In this document: positions 9,666 through 17,911 of the stretch, in pieces
Numbering within the stretch: position 1 is the stretch's first letter
How the letters are laid out: every line of letters begins with the position of its first letter
Source: Fimenecus sp045595185
GTDB lineage: Bacteria; Bacillota; Clostridia; Oscillospirales; Acutalibacteraceae
Length of the DNA: 64,000 nucleotides
Direction: 5' to 3'
NCBI GenBank assembly: GCA_045595185.1
Contig: JAZNZX010000059.1
Location: forward strand, 47,854 to 111,853
The notes under the pieces: generated by a model
Seen by the model: the letters and a program-made list of their open reading frames with translations, nothing else
Told to the model about the DNA's origin: nothing
The model's database searches: none
Made by a program: the position numbers and the translations under genes

Positions 9666-10376
9666 ATGAAGCTTTATAAAAAAATTATTGTAACTTTTTT
9701 GAGCCTTTTAATTGTTGTGGGACTTTGTGCTTGTAACAAAGAGGATGATAATGTCAATAAAGAAGAACCGATGGACAGAATTACTGTTGCAACTGAAGAA
9801 GTTGATGTTGAACAGGTGTCCGGCTTTGAGGAAAAAAAGTCAGAGGACTCTCAAATTGGTGTTACTGTTGATAATTTCCTTAAAATCATCAGCATTGGTG
9901 AAAGAGATGGTGTTCTCAGCGTTTTTGTAAGAAATGTTTCTGACGAAGACATTCAATATGCCCTTTTAAGTGTTGTGACAGAAGATGGCAGAGCAGAATT
10001 TCCAATTTCCACATTGACAAAAGGTGCAAGTGCCACTCTTCGTTGTAATAACGGTTATGTTTTTGATGAAGAAACTGTTTATTACGGCTGGAAAATTGAA
10101 GATAAGGTAGTTTTTGAGGATAATCTTACTTGTTATCCTGATGTTTTTGAAATTGACGGTGTTGACGGATTTATTTCAATTAAAAATATTTCCGATAAAG
10201 ACATTGAAGGCAAAATATATATTTATTATAAAAATGTTACTGACGGAGTTTATGACGATGGTGTGACATACAGAGCGTATGTTGATGGCCTTAAAAAAGG
10301 CGAAAAATCACAGGTTAAGACACAACATTATTTAAAGGACTCAAGTCGAATTTTATTTGTGACCTATGCAGAGTAA
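9666..10376 (+). CDS. Cassette A lipoprotein of unknown function
   Basis: A 236-aa protein with an N-terminal hydrophobic stretch and lipobox LCAC (Cys23), so likely anchored to the outer face of the cell membrane. The remainder looks like two beta-sandwich-like segments, each around a V(R/K)N(V/I)S(D)(E/K)DI motif (FVRNVSDEDI, SIKNISDKDI). It is a paralogue of 38031-38723: KNIS near the second repeat and LFVxYA at the end match. The ribosome site is weak. The end overlaps the start of the kinase-like gene by 11 bases, which suggests translational coupling. No named family recognised; a role in holding or sensing the modified peptide or a surface glycan is a guess. Confidence 0.8.
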   Translation: MKLYKKIIVTFLSLLIVVGLCACNKEDDNVNKEEPMDRITVATEEVDVEQVSGFEEKKSEDSQIGVTVDNFLKIISIGERDGVLSVFVRNVSDEDIQYALLSVVTEDGRAEFPISTLTKGASATLRCNNGYVFDEETVYYGWKIEDKVVFEDNLTCYPDVFEIDGVDGFISIKNISDKDIEGKIYIYYKNVTDGVYDDGVTYRAYVDGLKKGEKSQVKTQHYLKDSSRILFVTYAE

Positions 10377-11202
10377 GAAATACAAATTTTTTGATACTGT
10401 TATTCAGATTTTGACTCCTGATGAAATTGCTGATACAGAGCCATTTGTCAACTTTTTAAGCGAAGAAGAACCTGATTGTACTGTTACATTTGAATATGTG
10501 ACAGAGTTACCTGATTTGCCTGAAAATGTGACTACTGATAATGAAATCAGTTTTGTAACAGAAAATAATAAGAGTACGTGCTGGTATAGGAATCATGGTA
10601 AAGAAGGTTACTATGCCTGCCGCATTTTTGACGGTGAAAAACATCTTGTTCAGGTGCTTGATGAATATCGTGGAAAGCTTTGGAACGGAATAATTTTTAA
10701 TCTTTTAGGATTTGAAGAAATTATTGCAAAGTATAATGGTGTTGTTTTACACGCTTCAGCAATATTAAAAAACGGAAAAATGATTCTTTTTACTGCACCT
10801 TGTGGTACAGGCAAGTCAACTCAGGCAGATTTGTGGAAAGAATATGCAGATGCCCTAATTGTTAACGGAGATAAGGCACTTGTAAGCTTGAAAGACGATG
10901 TAATTTTTGCTGGCGGACTTCCGTTTTCAGGTTCGTCGGATATTTGCGAAAATATTTCAGCACCTTTATGGGCGGTTGTCTGTTTGGGGCAGGCAAAAGA
11001 AAACAAAATCATAAAAATGAACTCAAGAGAAGCCTTTGTAGCATTGTTACAGGGCAATTATCGTTCGGGAATAACAAACGCATCTTCACAAAGAACAATG
11101 GATGTGTTAGAAAAGCTATGTAGCACTGTTACGGTGTACAGGTTTGATTGTCTTCCTGACAAAACTGCAGTTGAATGTCTGAAAAAGGAGTTGGGAATAT
11201 GA
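10366..11202 (+). CDS. HprK-like P-loop protein, cassette A
   Basis: A 278-aa cytoplasmic protein with a P-loop APCGTGKST (Lys150) followed by ADLWKEY, then NGDKALV and GGLPFSGSS, the layout of HPr kinase/PEP carboxykinase-like domains found in several peptide-modification gene clusters (for example ScmC in SynChlorMet cassettes, and kinases of some lasso peptide clusters). It is not HPr kinase itself: the N-terminal half is unlike HprK. It is a paralogue of 38710-39540, with the P-loop lysine at the same residue number. It overlaps the lipoprotein gene by 11 bases and its TGA overlaps the radical SAM ATG (ATGA). Likely binds ATP; it may phosphorylate the peptide or recognise its leader. The function is inferred. 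Confidence 0.8.
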   Translation: MQSKKYKFFDTVIQILTPDEIADTEPFVNFLSEEEPDCTVTFEYVTELPDLPENVTTDNEISFVTENNKSTCWYRNHGKEGYYACRIFDGEKHLVQVLDEYRGKLWNGIIFNLLGFEEIIAKYNGVVLHASAILKNGKMILFTAPCGTGKSTQADLWKEYADALIVNGDKALVSLKDDVIFAGGLPFSGSSDICENISAPLWAVVCLGQAKENKIIKMNSREAFVALLQGNYRSGITNASSQRTMDVLEKLCSTVTVYRFDCLPDKTAVECLKKELGI

Positions 11203-12263
11203 GTGTAGAACCAAAATTATCAACATATCTCCACTCAAAAGCTGTCGAAAAGGGAATTCCTCTTTCGGGTACATTTGAATTAACTTCGCGATGCAATTTC
11301 CGTTGTGAAATGTGCTATGTTCATGATGAATGTCATAGCAAAGACAAAATTTCAACAGAACAATGGTTAAATCTTGCCAAGGATGCAAGGGATTCAGGTA
11401 CTCTTTTCCTGTTGCTTACAGGTGGCGAACCATTGATTCGTGATGATTTCCCATATTTATATACAGAACTTAAGAAAATGGGCTTTATGTTGTCAATTAA
11501 CACTAACGGAAGTCTGATACACAAACACATTGATTTATTTAAAAAATATCCGCCAGCAAGAGTGAATTTTTCTCTTTACGGTGCCGATGATGAAACTTAT
11601 GAAAAGCTTTGTAAAACGAAGGTGTTCTCGCAGGTAATGGAAAACATAAAAATGCTTAAGGAAATTGGAATTTCAGTTAAGCTTAACACGATTTTTACAA
11701 AGAGTAACAGTCATCAGTACAAGAAAATAATTGAAATTGCCGAAATGCTTGATGTTCCGTTAAGTACAACGGCTTACGCGTATCCTCAGGTGCGTTTGGA
11801 TAAAGCTTTTGCTGAAAATACGGGCAGATTGACACCTCTTGAAGCTGCACAATGTACAGTTAATTGTGAAAAATATCGTTTTCGTAACGGTGATTTTTCA
11901 GTAAGAGCAAAACAAATTCTTGAAGAATCCAATGATGAAAAATGTGACAGAGTTTCTTGTCGTGCAGGACGAGCAGCATATTGGATAACAAGTGAAGGTT
12001 TTATGCAACCTTGTGGAATGTTGCCTAAAATCAAGATAAATGTTTTTGAAAATGGCTTTGAAAATGCGTGGAAACAGTTGGTTGCAGAAGTAAAAGAAAT
12101 TCGTTTGCCAAAAAAATGTACAAGCTGTAAGTATTCAAATGTTTGTCACGCTTGTGCGGCAATGATTTATACGGAAACAGGATATTTTGACAGGATTCCT
12201 GAATATGTTTGTCAGATGAGTAAAAGTATTTATGATTTGACAAAGAAGGAACAAGAAAAATAA
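11199..12263 (+). CDS. Radical SAM/SPASM peptide-modifying enzyme, cassette A
   Basis: A 354-aa enzyme. Cys32, Cys36 and Cys39 form the CxxxCxxC site (TSRCNFRCEMCY) for the SAM-cleaving iron-sulfur cluster, followed by LTGGEPL. The C-terminal third has SPASM-type cysteines: CRAGRAAYW, PCGMLP, CTSCKYSNVCHACAA and YVCQM, which bind auxiliary clusters. Such enzymes commonly make thioether or carbon cross-links in ribosomal peptides. ATG 11199 is used because AAGGAG ends 9 bases before it; upstream TTG/GTG choices lack such a site. It overlaps the kinase-like gene as ATGA. The likely substrate is the four-cysteine peptide at 9363-9605. A paralogue is at 39551-40684. No RRE domain is evident. Confidence 0.9.
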   Translation: MSVEPKLSTYLHSKAVEKGIPLSGTFELTSRCNFRCEMCYVHDECHSKDKISTEQWLNLAKDARDSGTLFLLLTGGEPLIRDDFPYLYTELKKMGFMLSINTNGSLIHKHIDLFKKYPPARVNFSLYGADDETYEKLCKTKVFSQVMENIKMLKEIGISVKLNTIFTKSNSHQYKKIIEIAEMLDVPLSTTAYAYPQVRLDKAFAENTGRLTPLEAAQCTVNCEKYRFRNGDFSVRAKQILEESNDEKCDRVSCRAGRAAYWITSEGFMQPCGMLPKIKINVFENGFENAWKQLVAEVKEIRLPKKCTSCKYSNVCHACAAMIYTETGYFDRIPEYVCQMSKSIYDLTKKEQEK

Positions 12264-12267
12264 TATG

Positions 12268-12325
12268 AAAAATTAAGTGTTGCAAAGGGGACAACAAAAG
12301 TCCAGCTGCAACGCTTAAATTTTTT
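12268..12325. terminator. Conserved hairpin, copy 1 (end of cassette A)
   Basis: TTAAGTGTTGCA (12273-12284) pairs with TGCAACGCTTAA (12307-12318), with one G-U pair, flanked by A-rich and T-rich runs, so it can stop transcription. The loop contains GGGGACAACAAAA as in other copies. It is one of six related hairpins in the window. Confidence 0.8.
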
Positions 12326-12374
12326 TGTAAATATTTCACTATAAAGCATCGTTAAATTTATAACAATTAACATA

Positions 12375-12414
12375 TTGACAAAATACTGTACGCGTACTAC
12401 AATAGTACGCGTAC
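12375..12414 (+). promoter_or_regulatory. TetR promoter with two GTACGCGTAC operator boxes
   Basis: TTGACA (12375-12380), 17-base spacer, TACAAT (12398-12403). The 10-bp palindrome GTACGCGTAC occurs at 12388-12397 inside the spacer and again at 12405-12414 at the likely start of transcription, with centres 17 bases apart. This is what a self-repressed TetR promoter would look like. Confidence 0.8.
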
Positions 12415-12449
12415 AAGGGAATTAGAGGATTGTATTTCGGAGGTGACTT

Positions 12450-13139
12450 ATGGCGAAACGACGCATTAATACAACGAAATTAGAAATAATTCAGACAGCA
12501 CTTCATTTGTTTCTTGAAAACGGATTTTCAAGCACGTCGGCAAGAGCTATTTGTCACGAACTGGATATTTCGTTAGGAAATCTGACCTTTTATTTTCCGT
12601 CAAAGGAGCATCTTTTAGCAGTACTTATTGAAATGCTATGTGATTTCCAATGGAAGCTTATGAAAGAGGAGGCTGACGACGGAATAAGCCTTGTCCTTGC
12701 AGTATGTCTCGAGCTTATGTCAATGTCATCGGCAGCAGAAGAGAATGAAGCGGCAAAGGATTTGTTCATTTCTGCTTATACTAATCCGACGACTCTTGAA
12801 ATAATTCGCAAGAATGATGCTGACAGATCAAAAACCGTTTTTTCAGAATATTGCAAAGATTGGACAGATGAGCAGTTTGTTGAGGCAGAGGCTCTTGTTT
12901 CGGGAATTGAATATGCAACTCTTATGACAACCAAAACATCAGCTGCACTTGATGTAAGAATTGCAAGGGCTCTTGACACAATCCTGAATATTTATCAGGT
13001 GCCGAAAGAGGTCAGAGAGAAAAAAATCGAAAAAGTCCTTTCAATGGATTACAAAAAAATCGGCAGTCGAATTTTTGACGAATTTAAAGAATATATTGAA
13101 CAGGTAAACGAACAAGCGTTTAATGAACTTTTCAATTAA
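12450..13139 (+). CDS. TetR/AcrR-family repressor 1
   Basis: A 229-aa regulator. The N-terminal helix-turn-helix is typical (ALHLFLENGFSSTSARAICHELDISLGNLTFYF split around residues 16-50), and the C-terminal ligand/dimer domain has the layout shared with the TetR proteins at 43838 and 58588 (AxxLF/YxxAY near residue 110). GGAGGTGA lies just before ATG 12450. The preceding promoter carries two palindromic boxes, so autoregulation is likely. The next gene downstream on the same strand is a giant BspA-like surface protein, about 340 bases away, which may also be a target. The ligand is unknown. Confidence 0.9.
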   Translation: MAKRRINTTKLEIIQTALHLFLENGFSSTSARAICHELDISLGNLTFYFPSKEHLLAVLIEMLCDFQWKLMKEEADDGISLVLAVCLELMSMSSAAEENEAAKDLFISAYTNPTTLEIIRKNDADRSKTVFSEYCKDWTDEQFVEAEALVSGIEYATLMTTKTSAALDVRIARALDTILNIYQVPKEVREKKIEKVLSMDYKKIGSRIFDEFKEYIEQVNEQAFNELFN

Positions 13140-13246
13140 GAGTGCAGAACTCTATCATAAATATTTATATATAATCAACACCCACATGATATATACATTA
13201 AATTGGAGTTTGTCGGGGATGAGCAAAACATTATTCCGCCCCATCT

Positions 13247-13325
13247 TTGAGGGGGCTGTCACGAGCTTTGCGAGTGACTGGGGGAGTAACTCCCTCAGTC
13301 TCACTGCGTTCGACAGCTCCCTCAA
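13247..13325. repeat. GC-rich palindromic mobile-type element
   Basis: Left arm TTGAGGGGGCTGTC pairs with right arm GACAGCTCCCTCAA, with further pairing inside, centred on GGGAGT/ACTCCC. Base composition is much richer in GC than the neighbours. Palindromes of the GGGGGCTGTC...GACAGCTCCC type are dispersed in many Clostridia genomes, so this is probably one copy of a REP/MITE-like family. Only one copy is present in this window. Confidence 0.7.
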
Positions 13326-13379
13326 GGAGGGAGCGGATGCAGGCGTGGAAGCCAACCACTACGCGTAAATAACTATCCC

Positions 13380-13397
13380 GATAAATTATAATTTATC
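13380..13397. promoter_or_regulatory. 18-bp perfect palindrome before the BspA-like gene
   Basis: GATAAATTATAATTTATC reads the same on both strands and contains TATAAT (13387-13392). It could be a -10 element embedded in a repressor site for the giant gene starting 80 bases later. Such AT palindromes also arise by chance. Confidence 0.35.
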
Positions 13398-13476
13398 AAA
13401 CATACTTAATTCTGTTGTTTTATTAAAATTAAAATAATAAACAAGTCAAATTTTACCCTTAAAGGAGGATTTTATT

Positions 13477-16400
13477 ATGAAAAAAACAATGAAAAAAGCG
13501 TTGGCAATAGTTCTTGCAATCTTTATGGTTGTTTCAACTATTCCTATGGTACTTGCGACGGATGACCCGTCAACCGTTATTACGGATGAAGCAAGTCTTC
13601 AGACTGCTCTCGAAACCGGTGGCGAATACATCCTTGGCAATAACATTGTTCTTACTGATTCTGTTTATCATGACAATGATGTAACAACTGTTATTGATAT
13701 GGATGGATACGAAATTGGTGATGCATGTTGGGAAATATCAGTTCAAGCAGGGGACCTTACTATGTATGGTGGAACCTTCAACAAAGTTGTTCCGATAATA
13801 CATGAAGGTTCGCTTACACTTAAGGATGTTACTGTTACAGGAATATCTGCTGCGTTAATTACTAATGCCGGTGGTAAGCTCGTTCTTGAAAATGCAACAG
13901 CAACAGGTAAATACAGTAGCTGTGTTTATGCACATTCGGGCGCAACAGTAATCATTGGCGGTTCATATACCTGTGGTGAAGATGATGTAATCATATCTTA
14001 TTATGACACAATTCCTGATGTAAAAATCTACGGCGGTACATTCAGCAAGAGCGTTGCTGAATATGTTGCTGACGGCTATTCTGAAGCTGAAAAAGACGGC
14101 AAATATGTTGTTGAAAGCAATATGAAGGGTACAGCCGGTGAGGGTATTACCTGGATTATCGACTGCTTCGGCACTCTTACTATCAGCGGTACAGGTGAAA
14201 TCGTAATTGAAGACGACACACCACCTTGGAAAGAATATAACGAATCAATAACATCAGTTGTTGTTGAAGAGGGCATTACAAATCTTCCGCGTATGTTTGT
14301 CTGTTATGCAACAAACCTTAAGACAGCATCCGTTCCTTCAACAGTTTCAGATTTTCATTGTTATGCTTTCGCGGGATGTACTTCCCTTAAAGAATTCAAT
14401 GTTCACGATGATAATGAAAGCTATAAGAGTATAGATGGTGTAGTTTTTACAGAGGATGAAAAGACTCTTGTGGCATATCCTGCAAATAAATCAGGTGCTG
14501 AATACACAATTCCTGCTTCTGTTACAACAATTGAAATGTATGCATTTTCATCCAATATATCACTCGAATCATTAACAATACCTGATACAGTAACGACTCT
14601 TGGCAACTATACTTTTGATGGTTCTATGATTGACACAATAATAGTTGGAAACGGTATTACAGAAATTTCAAGTGGCTGTTTTGCTCAATCTTCTATTAAA
14701 ACTATTGTTATTTCTGATTCAGTAAAAGCAATTAATTATGCCGCATTCTGGGCTGCAACCGAACTTGAAACATTGATTATCGGTTCAGGTGCTGAAACAA
14801 TAGCTAACGATATCTTACGATATACCGGCAGTCTTTCAGTAGTTCATTATAAAGGCACACAGGAAACTTGGGATGAAATTTCAATCAATGAAGAAAACGC
14901 AGACCTTAACAGCAAAACACTCCATTTCCTTTCAGATGATGCTTATAAAGCTCAGGTAGCTCCTACTTGTGCTGACGGTTATACAGCAGGTTATTACTGT
15001 GACGACTGCGAAGCATATTTAACAGGTGAAGTAATTCCTGCAGTTGATGAACATACACCCGGCGAAGCAGTTGAAGAAAATGTTGTTGCTCCTGATTGTA
15101 CAACAGCAGGTAGCAAGGATGTTGTAACTTATTGTACAGTATGTGGCGAAGAAACAAGTCGTGAAACAGTAGAAACAGCAGAAGCACTTGGTCATACATC
15201 CGGTGAAGCAGTTGAAGAAAACATTGTTTCTCCTGATTGTACAACAGCAGGCAGTAAGGATGTAGTAACTTATTGTACAGTTTGTGGCGAAGAAGCAAGT
15301 CGTGAAACAGTAGAAACAGCAGAAGCACTTGGTCACGATTGGAACAACGGTGTTTGCGGTAATTGTGGTGAAGCTTGTATTCATGTTGATGATAACTTTG
15401 ACGAAATCTGTGATGAATGTAAAGCAGAAGTTCCTATAACAGAAGCAAAACTTGACGAAACAAACACAGTTTATATTCCAAAAGCAGATGAAGCAGTCGT
15501 TGTTAAATTTACACCTGCAGAATCAGGTGAATATGTAATTATTTCTGACAATGGTGGCGATGATGAAAATATCGACCCTTATGTTGATGTTTATGACGGC
15601 GATGGTAATTATGTTGAAGACGATGATGACCATAACGGTTCATATAACTTCTACTGTATCTTTGAAGCAGAAGCAGGCGAGACATATTACATAGAATTAA
15701 GCTGTTATGATGGTGATGTTGAATACGATTATACTATTGAAAAACATGTGGATATTTCACATCAGCCAACAGCAGGCGAGCCTTATGTTGAACTTAGCTG
15801 GGATGTTGATGCAGACTATCAGTGGTATTCAGTTGAAAGCGATTTAGTAGAAATAACAGATGAAAATGCTGATTCTTGTTCATATTATGGTGAACCTACT
15901 GTATATGATGAAGAAACAGGCTGGTCAGGTGATTTCTGGGACGACTACGGTGCAAGTTTCTTTGGTATCGAGCTTGAAGAAGGCGATGTAATTTTAGTTG
16001 ATTTTGGTGAAGAAATCAATGATGAAATCGGTATCTGGGATTATGACAGAGATGATGGTTTTTATGTAAATGATGGTACCGATACCGATGGAACAATAGA
16101 GCTTACTGCTCCTTGGGACGGATATTTTGAATTATATGCTTATGGTATAACTCGTGAAACAACAGTTAAGGCATATATGGATGGATACGAATACACAGCA
16201 ATCAATGGTGAAACAGATGCTACTCTCGAGAATCCTGAAATCGGCGAAAAATATGCATGTAAGGTAATACTTGAAGATGGCACTGTTTTAACATCAGACG
16301 TTCTCGAATACACTTATGCAATTACTCATCAGCCAACAACCGATGAACCTTATGTTGGACTCAATGACGATACAGACGCAACATATCAATGGTATTCAGT

Positions 16401-17082
16401 AGTTGACAGTACAGTAGAAATTACAGACGAAAATGCTGATACTGTAACTTATGATTGGGGGACCTCCTCTTATAATGCAGAAACAGGCTGGTCAGGTGTT
16501 CCTTATGGAGAAAACTTTGACGGACAGGACTTCTTTATGGTTTCACTTGAAGAAGGTGACACAATAACGGTTGAACTTACAGGTGATTACTATTCTGGTG
16601 TAGGCTTGTGGGATTATGATGCATATGAAGGTGTATGGGTTGACTCAACGGATGCAACATCTTATGAACTTACTGCTGAATGGGACGGAGATTACACATT
16701 CTATACTTATCAGGAAGAAGACGGTGCTACAGTATATGTTAAAGCATATATGAGTGGATACGAATACACACCAATAAACGGTGAAACAGACAGCGTTTAT
16801 GCTCCGATAGAAGAAGGTCTCTATGCTTGTGAAGTAACTTTCGCAGACGACACAACAGAAATGTCAGATGTATTTGAAGGTCCTCATGCTCACGATGATT
16901 CAGATGATGACGCATATTGTGACGGATGTGATGAACTTCTCGACCCGTCAGTAGAATGTGACCATAATTGTCATAAAGGCGGTATCAAAGGCTTCTTCTG
17001 GAAAATCACAAACTTCTTTAACAGAATCTTTGGACTTAATAAAGTTTGCGAATGTGGCGAACTTCATTACGGAAAAGGATAA
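13477..17082 (+). CDS. Secreted BspA-like leucine-rich-repeat surface protein
   Basis: A 1201-aa exported protein. Signal peptide to about residue 27 (VLA); beta-helix-like region; BspA/LRR_5 repeats (~252-452: IPASVTTIEMYAF, IPDTVTTLGNYTF); two 47-aa tandem repeats with cysteine pairs (CTTAG...YCTVCGEE, ~529-621); a pre-peptidase-C-like domain (~657-759, FTPAESGEYVI); two repeats of about 189 aa starting ISHQPT/ITHQPT (~760-948 and ~949-1135), each with QWYSV and ETGWSG; a cysteine/histidine-rich segment; and the tail ITNFFNRIFG followed by a short Cys-containing end. AGGAGG lies 8 bases before ATG. BspA-type repeats occur in adhesins that bind host or bacterial surfaces. The tail resembles those of other giants here. 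A terminator follows at 17110. Confidence 0.88.
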   Translation: MKKTMKKALAIVLAIFMVVSTIPMVLATDDPSTVITDEASLQTALETGGEYILGNNIVLTDSVYHDNDVTTVIDMDGYEIGDACWEISVQAGDLTMYGGTFNKVVPIIHEGSLTLKDVTVTGISAALITNAGGKLVLENATATGKYSSCVYAHSGATVIIGGSYTCGEDDVIISYYDTIPDVKIYGGTFSKSVAEYVADGYSEAEKDGKYVVESNMKGTAGEGITWIIDCFGTLTISGTGEIVIEDDTPPWKEYNESITSVVVEEGITNLPRMFVCYATNLKTASVPSTVSDFHCYAFAGCTSLKEFNVHDDNESYKSIDGVVFTEDEKTLVAYPANKSGAEYTIPASVTTIEMYAFSSNISLESLTIPDTVTTLGNYTFDGSMIDTIIVGNGITEISSGCFAQSSIKTIVISDSVKAINYAAFWAATELETLIIGSGAETIANDILRYTGSLSVVHYKGTQETWDEISINEENADLNSKTLHFLSDDAYKAQVAPTCADGYTAGYYCDDCEAYLTGEVIPAVDEHTPGEAVEENVVAPDCTTAGSKDVVTYCTVCGEETSRETVETAEALGHTSGEAVEENIVSPDCTTAGSKDVVTYCTVCGEEASRETVETAEALGHDWNNGVCGNCGEACIHVDDNFDEICDECKAEVPITEAKLDETNTVYIPKADEAVVVKFTPAESGEYVIISDNGGDDENIDPYVDVYDGDGNYVEDDDDHNGSYNFYCIFEAEAGETYYIELSCYDGDVEYDYTIEKHVDISHQPTAGEPYVELSWDVDADYQWYSVESDLVEITDENADSCSYYGEPTVYDEETGWSGDFWDDYGASFFGIELEEGDVILVDFGEEINDEIGIWDYDRDDGFYVNDGTDTDGTIELTAPWDGYFELYAYGITRETTVKAYMDGYEYTAINGETDATLENPEIGEKYACKVILEDGTVLTSDVLEYTYAITHQPTTDEPYVGLNDDTDATYQWYSVVDSTVEITDENADTVTYDWGTSSYNAETGWSGVPYGENFDGQDFFMVSLEEGDTITVELTGDYYSGVGLWDYDAYEGVWVDSTDATSYELTAEWDGDYTFYTYQEEDGATVYVKAYMSGYEYTPINGETDSVYAPIEEGLYACEVTFADDTTEMSDVFEGPHAHDDSDDDAYCDGCDELLDPSVECDHNCHKGGIKGFFWKITNFFNRIFGLNKVCECGELHYGKG
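15061..15338 (+). repeat. Two 141-base tandem repeats within the BspA-like gene
   Basis: Copies start at 15061 and 15202 (period 141 bases, 47 aa). Each encodes GEAVEEN, DCTTAGSKDVVTYCTVCGEE and ETAEALGH. The two CxxC-like cysteine groups per unit look able to bind metal. The DNA copies are nearly identical, so they are recent or under exchange. Confidence 0.85.
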
Positions 17083-17109
17083 TTTTAATAACTAACACAT
17101 AACAATTTA

Positions 17110-17144
17110 CCACCGGGGACCCTAAAATCCTCGGTGGATTTTTA
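17110..17144 (+). terminator. Terminator after the BspA-like gene
   Basis: CCACCGGGGA (17110-17119) pairs with TCCTCGGTGG (17128-17137) and is followed by ATTTTTAT. Confidence 0.85.
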
Positions 17145-17196
17145 TAAATAAAAGAGTTTTATGCCTGAAAAATTTTCAATAGTTTTTCAATATTTT

Positions 17197-17206
17197 GTGG
17201 TATAAT
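17197..17206 (+). promoter_or_regulatory. Extended -10 promoter of the two-component operon
   Basis: TGTGGTATAAT places a perfect TATAAT at 17201-17206, preceded by TG-type extended -10 bases; the -35 is poor. It lies 21 bases before the response regulator start. Confidence 0.55.
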
Positions 17207-17227
17207 AGCATAGTCGGAGGTGTACAT

Positions 17228-17911
17228 ATGAGAATTTTGCTTGTTGAAGATGAAAAACGAATGGCACAAGCCTTGTGCGAAATTCTTCGTCTTGAAAAAT
17301 ATGATGTTGACCACTATGCTAATGGTGTAGATGGTCTGGCAGCCATTGAAAGTAATATTTATGACATAGCTATTCTTGATGTTATGCTTCCCGGTTTAAA
17401 TGGTTACGAGATTACAAAAAAAGCAAGATTTAAAGGTGTAACAACACTCATTTTAATGCTTACAGCAAAGGCTGAACTCGATGATAAAATTATGGGACTT
17501 GACAGTGGTGCTGATGATTATCTTACAAAGCCATTTATGACCAAAGAGCTTCTGGCTCGTCTCCGTGCTTTAGGCAGACGAATTCAGAATACTGCTGACG
17601 GAATGCTCACATACGGTGATATTGCTCTTGATACAAACACAATTACATTGTACTGTAATACTAACGGACAAAGCGTTCGACTAAGTGAAAAGGAATTTAA
17701 AATTTTAGAGTATCTTATTATAAATTCGTCACAGATTTTGACTCGCGAACAGCTTGCAATGAAAATATGGGGCTTTGAAAGTGAAGCTGAATACAATAAT
17801 GTGGAAGTATATATTTCATTTACACGAAGAAAACTCAGTTTTGTTGAGTCGAGGACAGAAATCAAAGCTGTGCGTGGCGTTGGATATGAATTGAGGTGTG
17901 ACGATGTTTAA
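17228..17911 (+). CDS. OmpR-family response regulator
   Basis: A 227-aa transcription regulator. The receiver domain starts RILLVEDE, with phosphoacceptor Asp51 in AILDVMLPG and the conserved Lys in LTKPF; the C-terminal half is an OmpR/PhoB winged helix (LSEKEFKILEYLI, VRGVGYEL). ATG 17228 is used because GGAGGT lies 7 bases before it; the longer GTG-type start would include the promoter. It overlaps the histidine kinase gene by 8 bases. It probably controls the downstream VTC-DUF4956-CotH genes, since this gene set recurs in Clostridia; that is inference from gene order. Confidence 0.95.
   Translation: MRILLVEDEKRMAQALCEILRLEKYDVDHYANGVDGLAAIESNIYDIAILDVMLPGLNGYEITKKARFKGVTTLILMLTAKAELDDKIMGLDSGADDYLTKPFMTKELLARLRALGRRIQNTADGMLTYGDIALDTNTITLYCNTNGQSVRLSEKEFKILEYLIINSSQILTREQLAMKIWGFESEAEYNNVEVYISFTRRKLSFVESRTEIKAVRGVGYELRCDDV

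Larger units (their letters stand above)
13140..13476. other. Intergenic region holding a palindromic element
   Basis: The 337 bases hold a GC-rich 79-base imperfect palindrome (13247-13325), an 18-base perfect palindrome (13380-13397) and an AT-rich stretch leading to the AGGAGG ribosome site of the BspA-like gene. No gene is supported here. Confidence 0.6.

Noticed and set aside
10366..11202. True HPr kinase (HprK)
   Set aside because: Only the P-loop half matches; the N-terminal half is unlike HprK, the gene sits in a peptide operon, and a second copy has the same layout.
13123..13368. 81-codon plus-strand ORF after TetR 1
   Set aside because: It runs through the GC-rich palindrome and starts inside the TetR gene without a ribosome site.
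15019..15384. Cysteine-rich minus-strand ORF with internal repeats
   Set aside because: It is the antisense reading of the 47-aa repeats in the BspA-like gene, with no ribosome site or promoter; the repeated look comes from the sense gene.
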